DNA from: CACZQA01 sp050943615
GTDB lineage: Bacteria > Actinomycetota > Coriobacteriia > Coriobacteriales > QAMH01
Length of the DNA: 64,000 bases
Reading direction: 5' to 3'
NCBI GenBank assembly: GCA_050943615.1
Contig: JBMNPN010000002.1
Location: forward strand, 1-64,000
The position numbers and the translations under genes were made by a program. Position 1 is the first letter of the stretch, and every line of letters begins with the position of its first letter. The notes under the pieces are model-generated. The model saw only the letters and a list, made by a program, of their open reading frames with translations. It ran no database searches and had not been told where the DNA came from. Of this stretch, positions 32,451 to 41,174 are shown piece by piece.

Positions 32451-32945
32451 AAAATCGCGCACACCTTCGCAGTAACGACCCAAAATCCTGCACGGCTCGA
32501 ACCCGTGCGCGATTTTCCCGTACTGTCGCTCGGGTCTGGAGCTGGCGAGCCGCTTTTTCTTCCAAAGCCTGCTGGGCTCCTCAAAGCGCTAGGCGAAAAA
32601 TCGCGCACACCTTCGCAATGGAGTCCCAAAGAGGGCCGCAACGCGAACCCGTGCGCGATTTTCTCGTAGCGTAGTCTGGTTCTGGAGGCGGACGACGCGC
32701 TCCTTCCTACTGTCTGCTGGAATTTTCAAGGCAGCAGGAATAATCGCGCATACCTTCGCAATAAAGACCCAAGGGGGCCTGCAACGCGAACTTATGCGCG
32801 ATTTTTCGTTTCTACTCGGATCTGGAGCCGGCGAGCTGTTTTCTCTCCCAGGTCTGCTGGACTCCTCAAGCCGGCAGGAGAAATCGCGCACAGGTTCGCA
32901 TTTTTTGCGAATAGGGGCCTGAAATTCGAGCCCATGCGCGATTTC
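32451..32945. repeat. 66-nt palindrome cluster 1 (4 units)
   Basis: Units lie at 32451-32516, 32597-32662, 32740-32805 and 32880-32945, each 66 nt. Arms follow AAAATCGCGCAYRSSTTCGC at the left and its complement at the right; units 1 and 2 have perfect 12-bp ends. The intervals between units (about 75-80 bp) are also similar to one another (for example TCTGGAGCYGGCGAGC), so the whole is a degenerate tandem array of about 140-146 bp period. No convincing gene lies here. Confidence 0.85.
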
Positions 32946-33248
32946 TTATTGGTGACCGTTGACTATGGGATCTCACTAGCGCTTGGCTTGCTCGTTTGCT
33001 GAGGCGGCATTCTTGGCACTACGGGTGTTGTCCAATACAGCAGAAAATCTAAGTCTATATATATAAAGTTATATAGTGTCACATGAATGAAACTATTTGC
33101 CATCTAACGGTTAAGTTTGCGATACCCTACTGCCACCGAAATCCTCCTATCATTGCAGATGTCGAAAGGGAATTGAGGTTAGCAAGACAGACCGCAAAGC
33201 CCCTTCCGCACAAAGGAAACAAGCTTCGAGTGGAAGGAAGTAATAAAA
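32946..33248. other. AT-rich region upstream of hsp20
   Basis: Contains an AT-rich tract near 33050-33080 likely to include the heat-shock gene promoter. I looked for CIRCE and HAIR-type inverted repeats and did not find them. CCTTCC near 33204 can pair with GGAAGG near 33232, close to the ribosome binding site, so a thermosensor-like structure is possible but weakly supported. Confidence 0.35.
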
Positions 33249-33683
33249 ATGGCATCTGAAATTATTGGCTACAACCCGTTCCGCGCAATCGACGAGTTCG
33301 AGAAGAGGATGTTCCGCGAGCCGTTCGCTCCGTTCTATTCTTCGAGCACCGCTGGCATCTTCAAGACCGACATCAAGGAAGACGACGGCAAGTTCGTCCT
33401 CGAGGCAGACCTGCCCGGCTTCAAGAAGGAAGACATCAACCTCGATGTCGACAACGACATCCTCACGATCTCTGCGGAACGTCATTCCGAGCATGAGGAC
33501 AAGGACAAGGCCGGCAATTACATCCGTTGCGAGCGTTCGTACGGCTCCTACAGCCGCAGCTTCGATGTAAGCGCTGTCGATATTGACTCCATCTCCGCCA
33601 AGTACGAGGACGGCGTGCTGACCGTGGATATGCCCAAGAAGGAAGAGCTTATCCCGAAGAAGCAGCACCTCGAGATTCAGTAG
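33249..33683 (+). CDS. Hsp20/alpha-crystallin small heat-shock protein
   Basis: This 144-residue chaperone holds unfolding proteins without using ATP. The alpha-crystallin domain covers about residues 38-130, with FKTDIKEDDGKFVLEADLPG, the LPGFKKEDINLDVDND block and the hallmark GVLTVDMPK (A-x-x-x-G-V-L type) at the end. A short C-terminal tail QHLEIQ lacks a clear I-x-I motif. ATG 33249 is preceded by GGAAGGAAG. It stands alone between repeat clusters and is followed by two strong hairpins. Confidence 0.93.
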   Translation: MASEIIGYNPFRAIDEFEKRMFREPFAPFYSSSTAGIFKTDIKEDDGKFVLEADLPGFKKEDINLDVDNDILTISAERHSEHEDKDKAGNYIRCERSYGSYSRSFDVSAVDIDSISAKYEDGVLTVDMPKKEELIPKKQHLEIQ

Positions 33684-33746
33684 ACTCTCCAACGCCCTGG
33701 GCTGCGCCCCCCTCTAGAGCTCAGAGCGTATCCATTTCCTCCTTTT

Positions 33747-33783
33747 GGGGCCGGGGCGCAAGTAACTTCTGAGCCTCGGCCCC
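33747..33783 (+). terminator. Hairpin downstream of hsp20
   Basis: GGGGCCGGGGC (33747-33757) pairs with GCCTCGGCCCC (33773-33783), an 11-bp stem with one G-T pair, followed by a pyrimidine-rich tract. Confidence 0.65.
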
Positions 33784-33807
33784 GCCTCTCTCTTTTCTCT
33801 CATTGCC

Positions 33808-33848
33808 GAAAGGGCCCGTCTCGTTGAATGCGAGGCGGGCCCTTTCGT
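33808..33848. terminator. Second hairpin downstream of hsp20
   Basis: GAAAGGGCCCG (33808-33818) pairs with CGGGCCCTTTC (33835-33845), with an inner CTCG/CGAG stem. It is nearly symmetrical and could work in both directions. Confidence 0.55.
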
Positions 33849-33913
33849 ATGCGTGCGGATTGGGGTGGAGCGCACGTGCGGCAAACGGGAGCGCGTCTAA
33901 GATTCATGCCGAG

Positions 33914-34109
33914 AAAATCGCGCACGGGTTGCACCTAGTGGCGAATCTATGGGCATTTGCGAAGGGCGTGCGCGATTTTCATGTGCGGGGATGCGTGGCT
34001 TTCCAGCGCTGCTCTATTGTCTCGGGAAGCTCACAACCGCACAAAAATCGCGCAGGGGTTGCTCGTGGTGGCGAATCTGTGAGCGTCCGCGAAGGGCGTG
34101 CGCGATTTT
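33914..34109. repeat. 66-nt palindrome cluster 2 (2 units)
   Basis: Units lie at 33914-33979 and 34044-34109, each 66 nt, with ends AAAATCGCGCA and TGCGCGATTTT. The two units share their interior (GCGAATCTRTGRGC) more closely with each other than with other clusters. The second ends 45 bp before the next gene, next to its promoter. Confidence 0.85.
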
Positions 34110-34141
34110 CGTGCACAGGGTGGACGCGTTGCGCAGCCTGC

Positions 34142-34147
34142 TACAAT
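34142..34147 (+). promoter_or_regulatory. -10 element for a leaderless gene
   Basis: TACAAT ends 7 nt before ATG 34155, which would place the transcription start at or next to the ATG. No ribosome binding site precedes the gene. Confidence 0.45.
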
Positions 34148-34154
34148 GCGTCCC

Positions 34155-35033
34155 ATGGAAACGAGAAGAAACGCCCTGCTGCTGTTCAGCAAGGTTCCCG
34201 AACCAGGCAAAGTGAAGACGCGGCTCACCTCGCTCAAAGACGGGTTCTTTGACCCGGAGGTTGCGAGCGCCCTTTATCACTGCATGCTCTTTGACGTTGT
34301 CGAGTGCTGCTGCGACGCCCTGCGCGACCTCGAGCGCGCCGATCTCGAGCGGGCGGCACTAGAGGGAACTTGCGAGGAAATGCCCGTTCACGATGAGTAC
34401 ACACTCCTCATTTCTGCTCCCGGCAAGGCGGGTGAAGATGGGATGCGCAAGCTGTTCGAGGAGAGCGGCGCGTGGCCGCGCGAGATTATCTTTACCCACG
34501 ACGATGGCAAGAGCTTCGATGAGCACTACAACGACGCGTTCCAGCAGGTCTGGGACCGCGGTTTCGACACGGTACTCTCCATGGGCTGCGATATGCCCGC
34601 GCTGCGGCGTAGCGTCGTCATCGAGGGGTTCGAGCGCCTGCATGCGCTTTGCGAACGAGAGGGCGGCGGCATCGTGCTCGCCCCTGACCAGGAGATGGGC
34701 GTGAGCATCGTCGGCTGGACGGCGGAGACGGACTTCGATCACGATGGCATCTTCTATAACCAAGATGGGCTCACCGTTCTCCCGGCATATATCCAGAAAG
34801 CCGACCGACTTGGGCTGCCCGCGCTCTATTTGCCTGATGTCCCCGATGTTGACACGATTGCGGACCTTAACCACAACGTCACACTCGTCCAAGCGCTCGA
34901 GTACTGCGCCAAGTTCCAAGACGATATCACGCCGCCCTATCGTACGGCACAGGCGCTGCGCGAGATGGGATACACGGACATTCGCGTCATGCCGAACGAC
35001 CTGCATGACGATCGAGACGAAATCGACCGCTGA
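34155..35033 (+). CDS. DUF2064 (glycosyltransferase-like) protein
   Basis: This 292-residue protein has the family start LLLFSKVPEPGKVKTRL and the central MGCDMPALRRSVV block, features of the DUF2064 group that shares the nucleotidyl/glycosyltransferase A fold. Its activity is not established. An acidic insert near residues 60-75 and a C-terminal extension after residue 220 (DVDTIADLNHNVTLVQALE) are visible. The start could be ATG 34146 or 34155; I prefer 34155 because a TACAAT -10 element overlaps 34146, which implies a leaderless transcript. It stands alone between a repeat cluster and the cyd operon. Confidence 0.72.
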   Translation: METRRNALLLFSKVPEPGKVKTRLTSLKDGFFDPEVASALYHCMLFDVVECCCDALRDLERADLERAALEGTCEEMPVHDEYTLLISAPGKAGEDGMRKLFEESGAWPREIIFTHDDGKSFDEHYNDAFQQVWDRGFDTVLSMGCDMPALRRSVVIEGFERLHALCEREGGGIVLAPDQEMGVSIVGWTAETDFDHDGIFYNQDGLTVLPAYIQKADRLGLPALYLPDVPDVDTIADLNHNVTLVQALEYCAKFQDDITPPYRTAQALREMGYTDIRVMPNDLHDDRDEIDR

Positions 35034-35338
35034 GCTCGCACTGATGCGGCGCGTATGATGTTTCTCTTGCAGGAGGCTGTACTAGCTATCACCTGCCTTT
35101 ATCTCGGTTTTCTCGCAAAGCCGTTGTATGGAGAGCGTATTGAAAAAACGCATCTGCAACCTGCGGAATTAGGACTACTATTGTCTTCACAAAACCTTGA
35201 CATTTTGATGGGAACTAATAATAATTCTCATTAACTTCAACCGCTACCTGAGAGCAAGGGGCTCTCGTCAAGGTTCGCAAGATTGGCACAGGCGCTCTTG
35301 CGAGAGGCAACGGGGTTTCAACGTGAAGGGGAGGACAT
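35034..35338 (+). promoter_or_regulatory. cydAB upstream region and promoter
   Basis: A -35 TTGACA (35197-35202) and -10 AATAAT (35220-35225) are 17 bp apart and would start transcription near 35232, leaving a leader of about 105 nt. The region around 35215-35235 is AT-rich. I found no clear Rex or FNR site. Confidence 0.5.
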
Positions 35339-36775
35339 ATGGATTTATTTTCCGATCCGGTGTTTCTCGGCCGTCTTCAGTTTGCGATCACGGTCATTTT
35401 CCATTTCCTGTACGTTCCACTGTCCGTCGGTTTGGGCCTGATCGTTGCCATTGCGCAGACGCGCGCGCACAAGACGAAAGACCCCAAGGACGAGGCAACC
35501 GCGCGCTTCTGGATTCGCGTCTTTGCGCTCACGTTCACCGTGGGCGTTGCGACGGGCATCACGATGGAGTTCAGCTTCGGCACGAACTGGGCTGACTATT
35601 CCCGCTTCGTCGGCGACATCTTCGGCTCGCCGCTTGCGGCAGAGGCGCTGTTCGCCTTCTTCCTCGAGTCGACGTTTCTGGGCGTCCTCATCTTTGGGCG
35701 CGACAGGATCTCGACGAAGTTCCGCATGGTGTCCGCTTGGCTGGTCTGGGCAGGCTCGATGCTGTCGGCCCTGTGGATCCTGATTGCCAATTCCTGGATG
35801 CAGACGCCCGCGGGCTACACCGTCGAGCAGACCACCAATGGTGCAAAGGCCGTCATGACCGACTTCTTCCAGGCCGCATTCAACCCCGAGACGATTCCCA
35901 CGTACCTGCATACGGTGCTCGCGCTCATCATTCTTGGCGCATTCGTCGCGATGGCCGTTGCGGCCTATTATCACCTGCATAACCGCAATGAGCACTTCGT
36001 CAAGAACGTACTGCGCTGGGGCGCTATCGTCGCGACCGTTGCAGGCGTGCTGATGATGCCGGCTGCGCACATGCAGGCAAAGGTCGTCTCGGACTACCAG
36101 CCGACCAAGCTCGCCGCGATGGAAGGCCATTACGAGACCGAGTCGGTGCCCATGTACCTCTTCGGCTGGGTCGATACGGATTCCCAGGAAGTCCAGGGCA
36201 TCTCGATCGAGGGCCTGACCTCGTGGCTCATCACGGGGGATCCCAGCTCGGTATATCCGGGGCTCAACGACCTCGAGGAGCAGAAACCGGGCAGCACGCC
36301 TGACTCCGCAATGGTCCAGGCGACGTTCCAGAGCTACCACATCATGATCGTCATGATGGGTGTCATCGTGATCGGCATCATACTTGCGCTCGTGCTCTCG
36401 TTCCGCAAGAAGAAGAGCACGCACAAGTGGCCCTGGGTGCTGCTGATGATTCTGTGGATAGCGCCGCTGCTCGCCATCGAGACCGGCTGGCTCACCGCAG
36501 AGTTCGGCCGGCAGCCGTGGATCGTCTACGGACTGCTCAAGACCTCTGATGCCATCAGTCAGGCCGTGCCCGCCTGGCAGCTGCTCGTGACGATCGTCCT
36601 GTTCGTCGTTGTCTATCTGCTCATCATCATCACGTGGATCCGCCTCTTTGCCAAGTTCGTCAAAGAGGGGCCCGAGAAATACGAGACGGCGCTCGTGCAG
36701 GGCTCGCAAGATGAGGACGGTGCGCAGGATGCTCCCGTTGCACGCCTCGCCGCTGAGGGAAAGGCAGGTGAGTGA
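35339..36775 (+). CDS. cydA: Cytochrome bd quinol oxidase subunit I
   Basis: This 478-residue membrane protein carries the haem b558, b595 and d sites and oxidises quinol while reducing oxygen to water. It has the family N-terminus (FLGRLQFAITVIFHFLYVPLSVG), conserved GITMEFSFGTNWADYSRFVGDIFG and the ETGWLTAEFGRQPW segment. About nine helices are predicted. The Q-loop near residues 230-320 is short, as in Gram-positive bd oxidases. The start has GGGGAGG 5 nt upstream. It forms an operon with cydB; no cydDC genes are adjacent. In an anaerobe this enzyme gives tolerance to traces of oxygen. Confidence 0.96.
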   Translation: MDLFSDPVFLGRLQFAITVIFHFLYVPLSVGLGLIVAIAQTRAHKTKDPKDEATARFWIRVFALTFTVGVATGITMEFSFGTNWADYSRFVGDIFGSPLAAEALFAFFLESTFLGVLIFGRDRISTKFRMVSAWLVWAGSMLSALWILIANSWMQTPAGYTVEQTTNGAKAVMTDFFQAAFNPETIPTYLHTVLALIILGAFVAMAVAAYYHLHNRNEHFVKNVLRWGAIVATVAGVLMMPAAHMQAKVVSDYQPTKLAAMEGHYETESVPMYLFGWVDTDSQEVQGISIEGLTSWLITGDPSSVYPGLNDLEEQKPGSTPDSAMVQATFQSYHIMIVMMGVIVIGIILALVLSFRKKKSTHKWPWVLLMILWIAPLLAIETGWLTAEFGRQPWIVYGLLKTSDAISQAVPAWQLLVTIVLFVVVYLLIIITWIRLFAKFVKEGPEKYETALVQGSQDEDGAQDAPVARLAAEGKAGE

Positions 36776-36777
36776 TC

Positions 36778-37782
36778 ATGACATTGCAGATTCTTTGGTA
36801 CCTGCTTATCGCTCTGCTGATCATTGGCTACTACGTGCTTGACGGGTTCGACCTGGGCGCAGGCGTCCTGAGCCCCTTCATCGCAAAGACCGAGCCCGAG
36901 AAAAAGGCGGTCGTCGAATCGCTGGGGCCGGTCTGGGATGGCAATGAGGTATGGTTGCTCACGGCCGGCGGCGCGCTGTTCGCGGCCTTCGCGCCGGCGT
37001 ACGCCACGACGTTTTCCGGGTTCTACCTCGCCATCCTGCTGGTCTTGTTCGGGCTGATCGTCCGTGCGGTCTCTCTCGAGTTCCGCAGCAACGACGAGGA
37101 CTGGAGAAAGCTCTGGGACGCGCTGTTCTTCCTGGGCTCGCTCGTCCCCGCGCTGCTGTTCGGCGTCGCGCTCGGCAACTGCCTGCAGGGCATCCCGCTT
37201 GCCATGAACGGGGACTACACGGGCACCTTCCTCGGGCTGCTCACGCTGTTTCCCCTGGTGTGCGGCCTGCTCGGCCTGTCCACCATCATCACGCAGGGCG
37301 CATGCTGGCTTGCCGCCAAGATTGAGGAGGGCACCGAGCTTCAGGCGCGCGCTGTCCAGGTGAGAAAGGTCATGTTCATCGTGACGATCGTTCTCGCTTG
37401 CCTTGCCGCGGCGCTCTACTTTGGGGGAATCCACACCGCGTTCCAGGGCTTTGCAGGCGGCGTCACCGTCATCGGCGCGATTTTGCTCGTCGCGGGCTTT
37501 GTCTGCGGTCTGTTCTTCGGGGCAAAGGGCAAAGATTGGCTCGCGTTCCTCTCGAACTGCGTGGTCTGCGCGGCGTTCGTCATCCTGTACGCGGCGGCGC
37601 TGTTCCCGAACTTCGTGGTCTCCACGGGCGTCGGTCCCAACATCGATATCGCCAACGCTGCAGGCAGCGACCTCACGCTGACCGTGATGACGATCATCGC
37701 CTGCATCGGCGTGCCGCTGGTGCTCATCTACCACGTGATCGTGTACCGCACCTTCCGCGGAAAGGTCCCGGTCGAGTCCTAG
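36778..37782 (+). CDS. cydB: Cytochrome bd quinol oxidase subunit II
   Basis: This 334-residue membrane protein stabilises the haem sites of CydA. It starts LQILWYLLIALLIIGYYVLDGFDLGAG, the family hallmark, and has the conserved PVWDGNEVWLLTAGGALFAAF-like block (here GPVWDGNEVWLLTAGG), with about eight to nine helices. The ATG at 36778 follows the cydA stop by 2 nt; a GTG at 36772 is an alternative. A strong hairpin at 37811-37846 ends the operon. Confidence 0.95.
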   Translation: MTLQILWYLLIALLIIGYYVLDGFDLGAGVLSPFIAKTEPEKKAVVESLGPVWDGNEVWLLTAGGALFAAFAPAYATTFSGFYLAILLVLFGLIVRAVSLEFRSNDEDWRKLWDALFFLGSLVPALLFGVALGNCLQGIPLAMNGDYTGTFLGLLTLFPLVCGLLGLSTIITQGACWLAAKIEEGTELQARAVQVRKVMFIVTIVLACLAAALYFGGIHTAFQGFAGGVTVIGAILLVAGFVCGLFFGAKGKDWLAFLSNCVVCAAFVILYAAALFPNFVVSTGVGPNIDIANAAGSDLTLTVMTIIACIGVPLVLIYHVIVYRTFRGKVPVES

Positions 37783-37810
37783 AGGCTTTCGGACAGATAT
37801 CGATCGAATG

Positions 37811-37848
37811 GAGAGCCATGTCGGTAATTTAGCCGGCGTGGCTCTCTT
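37811..37848 (+). terminator. Terminator hairpin after cydB
   Basis: GAGAGCCATGTCGG pairs with CCGGCGTGGCTCTC, a 14-bp stem with two G-T pairs and an 8-nt loop. The downstream T tract is weak. Confidence 0.6.
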
Positions 37849-37915
37849 GCGCTGCAGAACTGCTGGTGTCTAATGAGCCTTGCCCAAGGGTTTGTGCCGC
37901 ATGAGCCTTGCCCAA

Positions 37916-38396
37916 GAAATCGCGCATAACTTCGCAAAATGCTGCAAGAGCGGCTCTTTCGCGAAGGGCATGCGCGATTTTGCTTCTGCCGCAGCTCGCT
38001 GGACACGTTCAGCAATTGGGTAGCATCTCAGGCGCTGGACGAGAAAATCGCGCACAGGTTCGCAAAATACTGCAATAGCCGATTTCTTGCGTAGGTTGTG
38101 CGCGATTCTGAGTTGCCAGATCTTCTTGGGGCGCGCTCGGTGGTTGGCGTGGTCGATTGGCCTCCTGGATGTGCTTTGGGAGGAAATTGCGCATTCCTTC
38201 GCAGAATGCTGCCGAAGCGGGCTCCTCGTGAAAGGTGTGCGCGATTCGGAATTGCCAGATTTTGCTTGGACATATTCGGTGTCTGGCCCATCCTCGAGCA
38301 TCAGGATGAGCACTCAAGGAAAAATCGCGCATAGGTTCGCATGATGCTGCTGAACCGACTCTCTCACGAAGGGTATGCGCGATTTCTGCCTTCTTG
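37916..38396. repeat. 66-nt palindrome cluster 3 (4 units)
   Basis: Units lie at 37916-37981, 38044-38109, 38183-38248 and 38331-38396, each 66 nt. Interiors share GCAAAATRCTGCAA and relatives. Just before the first unit, ATGAGCCTTGCCCAAG occurs twice (37873 and 37901). The cluster ends about 250 bp before the second nuclease-fold gene. Confidence 0.85.
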
Positions 38397-38651
38397 GGAA
38401 CTTGCATGTCTCTAGGGTGCGCGGTGAGGGCGAAGAAAAAATTTTACATTTTTTCTCGCGGACAGCACCTCTTTGACCTGCGGTGTTCTGATAGAGCTCT
38501 GAGATATTGTTAGATTCACTCGGAAATGAGTCTGATGTTTTGAAAGGTCAGGAGTGTACAGTGCAACTGGGGCTGAGTCCGGGCCTTTCCTTTCGGGATG
38601 GGGGAGGCGAAATAGGATGTGGGACACCTGAGATAGGGGTGGAGCGGAAGA
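38397..38651. other. Region between repeat cluster 3 and the second nuclease-fold gene
   Basis: No repeat unit or convincing small gene is visible. It is purine-rich after 38530 and probably holds the promoter and leader of the gene at 38652. Confidence 0.35.
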
Positions 38652-39695
38652 ATGGGGAGAGGAACGAGGTCTGGGTCTTTCCGCGGCGCTTTTCTCGTGG
38701 TGACGGGGGCGAGCGCCGCGGAGCTAGACCGGATGCTTTCAGAGAAGGGAAGGCGCCTGGGCGACCTTCCGAGAATCAGGAACTCTGAGCAGGTGCTCGC
38801 CGAGGCAGGAGCGGTGCACTTTAAGCGCGCGGAAGAGATTCTCGAGCGAAGCGTGCTCGGCCGCCGATTATCGCGGCCGGTCCAGGTTCTGGTGAAAGAG
38901 CCTTCCGACAGGAGAAAGAACCGTGTTCTGAGAGGGCATTGCTGGTCTTCCGGCCTTCCCGAGAAATCGCTGGTCTTTGTCGCGCCCGGGTTGTATGCGT
39001 GCGCTCCTGAGTTCTCGTACCTTCAGGAATCCCGTCGCCTCTCGATCCCCCTATCCTCGCTTTTCGGCATGGAAATCGTGGGGAGCTTCGTGCGCGACGG
39101 GGCATCAGAATACGGGTGCCGCACTGCGCAACCTGCAACGGATATCGAGGCGGTCCGGAACTTCGTGAGAAAGGCCAGCGGAAAGCCGGGTGCACGAAAG
39201 GCCCGCATGGCGCTTCGCTTTGTGCTCGAGGGGTCGCGTTCGCCCCAGGAAAGTAAATGTGCGCTTTTGCTCTCGCTTCCCAAGCGCTACGGCGGATTCG
39301 GGTTGCCGAAGCCGCTCCTCAACCCACGTATCGAGACGAACCCCGAGTATCAGCAAACGGGCTTGAGCGAGCCGCGGTACTGCGATATCTACTATCCGCG
39401 CGGCAGACTCGACATCGAGTACAACGGAGCACAGCACGAGCAGGGCGCCGCACCGATTCACGATCTTGAACGGGAGCGGGCGCTTTTCCGCGTGGGGATT
39501 ACCGTTGTCTCGCTCACGGCGGCAGCGCTCGCGAACCGCTTCGAGATGACGCGTCTTGCCCGGGGAATTGAGCGCAAACTCGGGTGCAGGACGCAAGAAG
39601 ATTCGTCTCTGACTATAGAGATGCGCAAGCTGCTCTTCGATGCCTTCTTCCCTCCGCGGGAGCAAGGCTGCCCTTGGTTTTCCGAGGCTGCATGA
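38652..39695 (+). CDS. Uncharacterised protein with DUF559-like nuclease fold (paralog 2)
   Basis: This 347-residue protein is a diverged relative of the gene at 25255: they share VFVAPGLYACAPEFSYLQ against LFMSSPELLFVELAPE, and SPQESKCALLLSLPKRYGGF against WSPTEAAVAVMISLPLEEYG. The C-terminal region RYCDIYYPRGRLDIEYNGAQ followed by H fits the PD-(D/E)XK pattern of DUF559-like endonucleases, with D, E and a following H in place, so unlike paralog 1 the active site may be intact. It is flanked by 66-nt palindrome clusters on both sides. Function is unknown; nuclease activity is inferred from the motif only. Confidence 0.6.
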   Translation: MGRGTRSGSFRGAFLVVTGASAAELDRMLSEKGRRLGDLPRIRNSEQVLAEAGAVHFKRAEEILERSVLGRRLSRPVQVLVKEPSDRRKNRVLRGHCWSSGLPEKSLVFVAPGLYACAPEFSYLQESRRLSIPLSSLFGMEIVGSFVRDGASEYGCRTAQPATDIEAVRNFVRKASGKPGARKARMALRFVLEGSRSPQESKCALLLSLPKRYGGFGLPKPLLNPRIETNPEYQQTGLSEPRYCDIYYPRGRLDIEYNGAQHEQGAAPIHDLERERALFRVGITVVSLTAAALANRFEMTRLARGIERKLGCRTQEDSSLTIEMRKLLFDAFFPPREQGCPWFSEAA

Positions 39696-40030
39696 GACGG
39701 TGACGATGCCAGAGGGCTGTGCGGTTTTGTGCTGAAGCCGACAGCATTCACTTGAAGGGAAACGGCTTCGGCTCATGCACCGCTTATTGCACATATGGGG
39801 AACTGACGCGCTGCGCGAGACCCATGACACCAACACCAGCGCGAGGCCGTTGCTCTCAACATCTCAGGTTGAGAGGCGCGCTGCGTGATACTCATGAGTG
39901 TATTTTCCCAATATGAGGCTTGAGCTGTGTCTTTCTCGCGCTGTGTGCCCGATGCCCTTTGCTATGATTCAAATTGGCTGATTTACCGACTGTCCATTTG
40001 CGTATGGAACAAGAAAGGTTGGGAACTTCC
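39696..40030. other. Intergenic region with a perfect hairpin
   Basis: CTCTCAAC (39853-39860) pairs with GTTGAGAG (39868-39875), without a T tract. A TATGAT hexamer near 39962 may be the -10 of the next gene. I see no supportable small gene. Confidence 0.4.
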
Positions 40031-40468
40031 ATGAGCACGATAACCAAGGGCGAGCGCGAGATCATCGACGTCCTCGCTCTGCATGATGGTATCCCAGCAG
40101 CCGAAATCGAGAAGGACCTGCAAGCTCCCGAGATGCAGGGCTATCACAAGGCCGTCCGCGCCATGGTCGATGCGGGATTCCGCAAGGCTTGGGAGGACAA
40201 TGCCGAAAAGGTCGTCGAGAACAGCGACGACGTGATTGCCCTCGAAGAGGGTCTTGCCAAGCACAGCAACTTCACGGTGGAGTTCATCAAGGACGTCACC
40301 GCCGAAGGCGAGGGAGAGGGCAAGCAAAACGTCTTCTTCCAGCAGGTCAAGGGCTATGAGCGTGCTTGCCAGGCGGCTTCCAATGCGGGCTTTCGCGCCG
40401 CATGGGTCGACGACCGCATGCAGCCGGTTGGCAACAACCACGGCTGGATTGCGCGCAACGACCTGTAG
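40031..40468 (+). CDS. Uncharacterised acidic protein
   Basis: I do not recognise this 145-residue protein. It has no signal peptide, membrane helix or cysteine cluster. The N-terminal half looks helical, with a repeat-like pair of segments: YHKAVRAMVDAGFRKAWED (about residues 37-55) and YERACQAASNAGFRAAWVDD (about 115-134). This suggests an internal duplication of a small helical unit. It has its own terminator and stands alone, so it is probably expressed independently. The start at ATG 40031 has AAAGG about 11 nt upstream; ATG 40004 is possible. Confidence 0.65.
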   Translation: MSTITKGEREIIDVLALHDGIPAAEIEKDLQAPEMQGYHKAVRAMVDAGFRKAWEDNAEKVVENSDDVIALEEGLAKHSNFTVEFIKDVTAEGEGEGKQNVFFQQVKGYERACQAASNAGFRAAWVDDRMQPVGNNHGWIARNDL

Positions 40469-40530
40469 GAGCTTTGCCAGATAGGCACTCGTTGCCGGAT
40501 CGATTTCCCGAGCAGTTGGTAAACGGGAGG

Positions 40531-40568
40531 CGGGTCATTCCCCAAAGGGGAGTGGCCCGTTTCTTTTT
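40531..40568 (+). terminator. Intrinsic terminator after the acidic protein gene
   Basis: CGGGTCATTCCCC pairs with GGGGAGTGGCCCG through an AAA loop, with two G-T pairs, followed by TTTCTTTTT. Confidence 0.88.
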
Positions 40569-40576
40569 GCGCGGTA

Positions 40577-41037
40577 AAAATCGCGCATAGGTTCGCCTAG
40601 GGGACAAATATGAGCTCGCCATGCGAAGGCGTGCGCGATTTTGCTCGCGAGCTATAAATGACCCTGCGGCACGAAGCATGTTTGTCGAAGAATCGCGCAT
40701 AGGTTCGCCTGAGGTACAGAAGTAAATTCGCCATGCGAAGGCGTGCGCGATTTTCATGTGCGCTGAGTCGCGAGCCAGTACCACTTGGGGGCGTGCTCGG
40801 TTCTGGGCCTTGGCATATGGCTGCCAAGAATCGCGCATGGGTTCGCCTGATTGCACATGATGTGTGGTTGTTGCGAAGGCGTGCGCGGTTTTCTTGCGCG
40901 TTGCGGTGCGCGGCGGGTTGCTCGGGCGCGTCCGCTTTCTCGTGAGCTATCCTGGCGCGTGCGATTGCCGAAGAATCGCGCACGCCCTAGGCGTGCGGGG
41001 CAATCGGCAGCTGCCATGCGAAGGTATGTGCGATTCC
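40577..41037. repeat. 66-nt palindrome cluster 4 (4 units)
   Basis: Units lie at 40577-40642, 40689-40754, 40827-40892 and 40972-41037, each 66 nt. The left arms read GAATCGCGCA in three units. The first unit starts 9 bp after a terminator. Spacers contain CGCGAGC and GAGCTAT motifs shared between units. Confidence 0.85.
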
Positions 41038-41174
41038 CTTGGCGCCTGTGTCGTTGCAGCTGACGCTTTACGTGGTCCCGAGCGGCGGTAAACTGCGCTA
41101 TCATCGTGCAATGCCACATATGGCTGCAAATGGGCAGTCAGTTGGTCGTTTCACACCTATCGGAGGTACGCGTT

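Noticed and set aside
33000..33248. CIRCE or HAIR operator before hsp20
   Set aside because: Neither TTAGCACTC-N9-GAGTGCTAA nor CTTGAGT-N7-ACTCAAG is present.
35180..35192. Rex-like site TTGTCTTCACAA
   Set aside because: It is 12 bp, whereas Rex sites are about 18 bp (TTGTGA-N6-TCACAA); the spacing does not fit.
35210..35240. Fur box before cydA
   Set aside because: The AT-rich stretch resembles GATAATGATAAT loosely but has no convincing inverted arms; it overlaps the -10 region.
39719..39916. Small protein of 65 codons
   Set aside because: No ribosome binding site or homology; it overlaps a perfect hairpin.
41038..41174. T-box leader for leuS
   Set aside because: No T-box sequence or terminator hairpin is visible in this short region.
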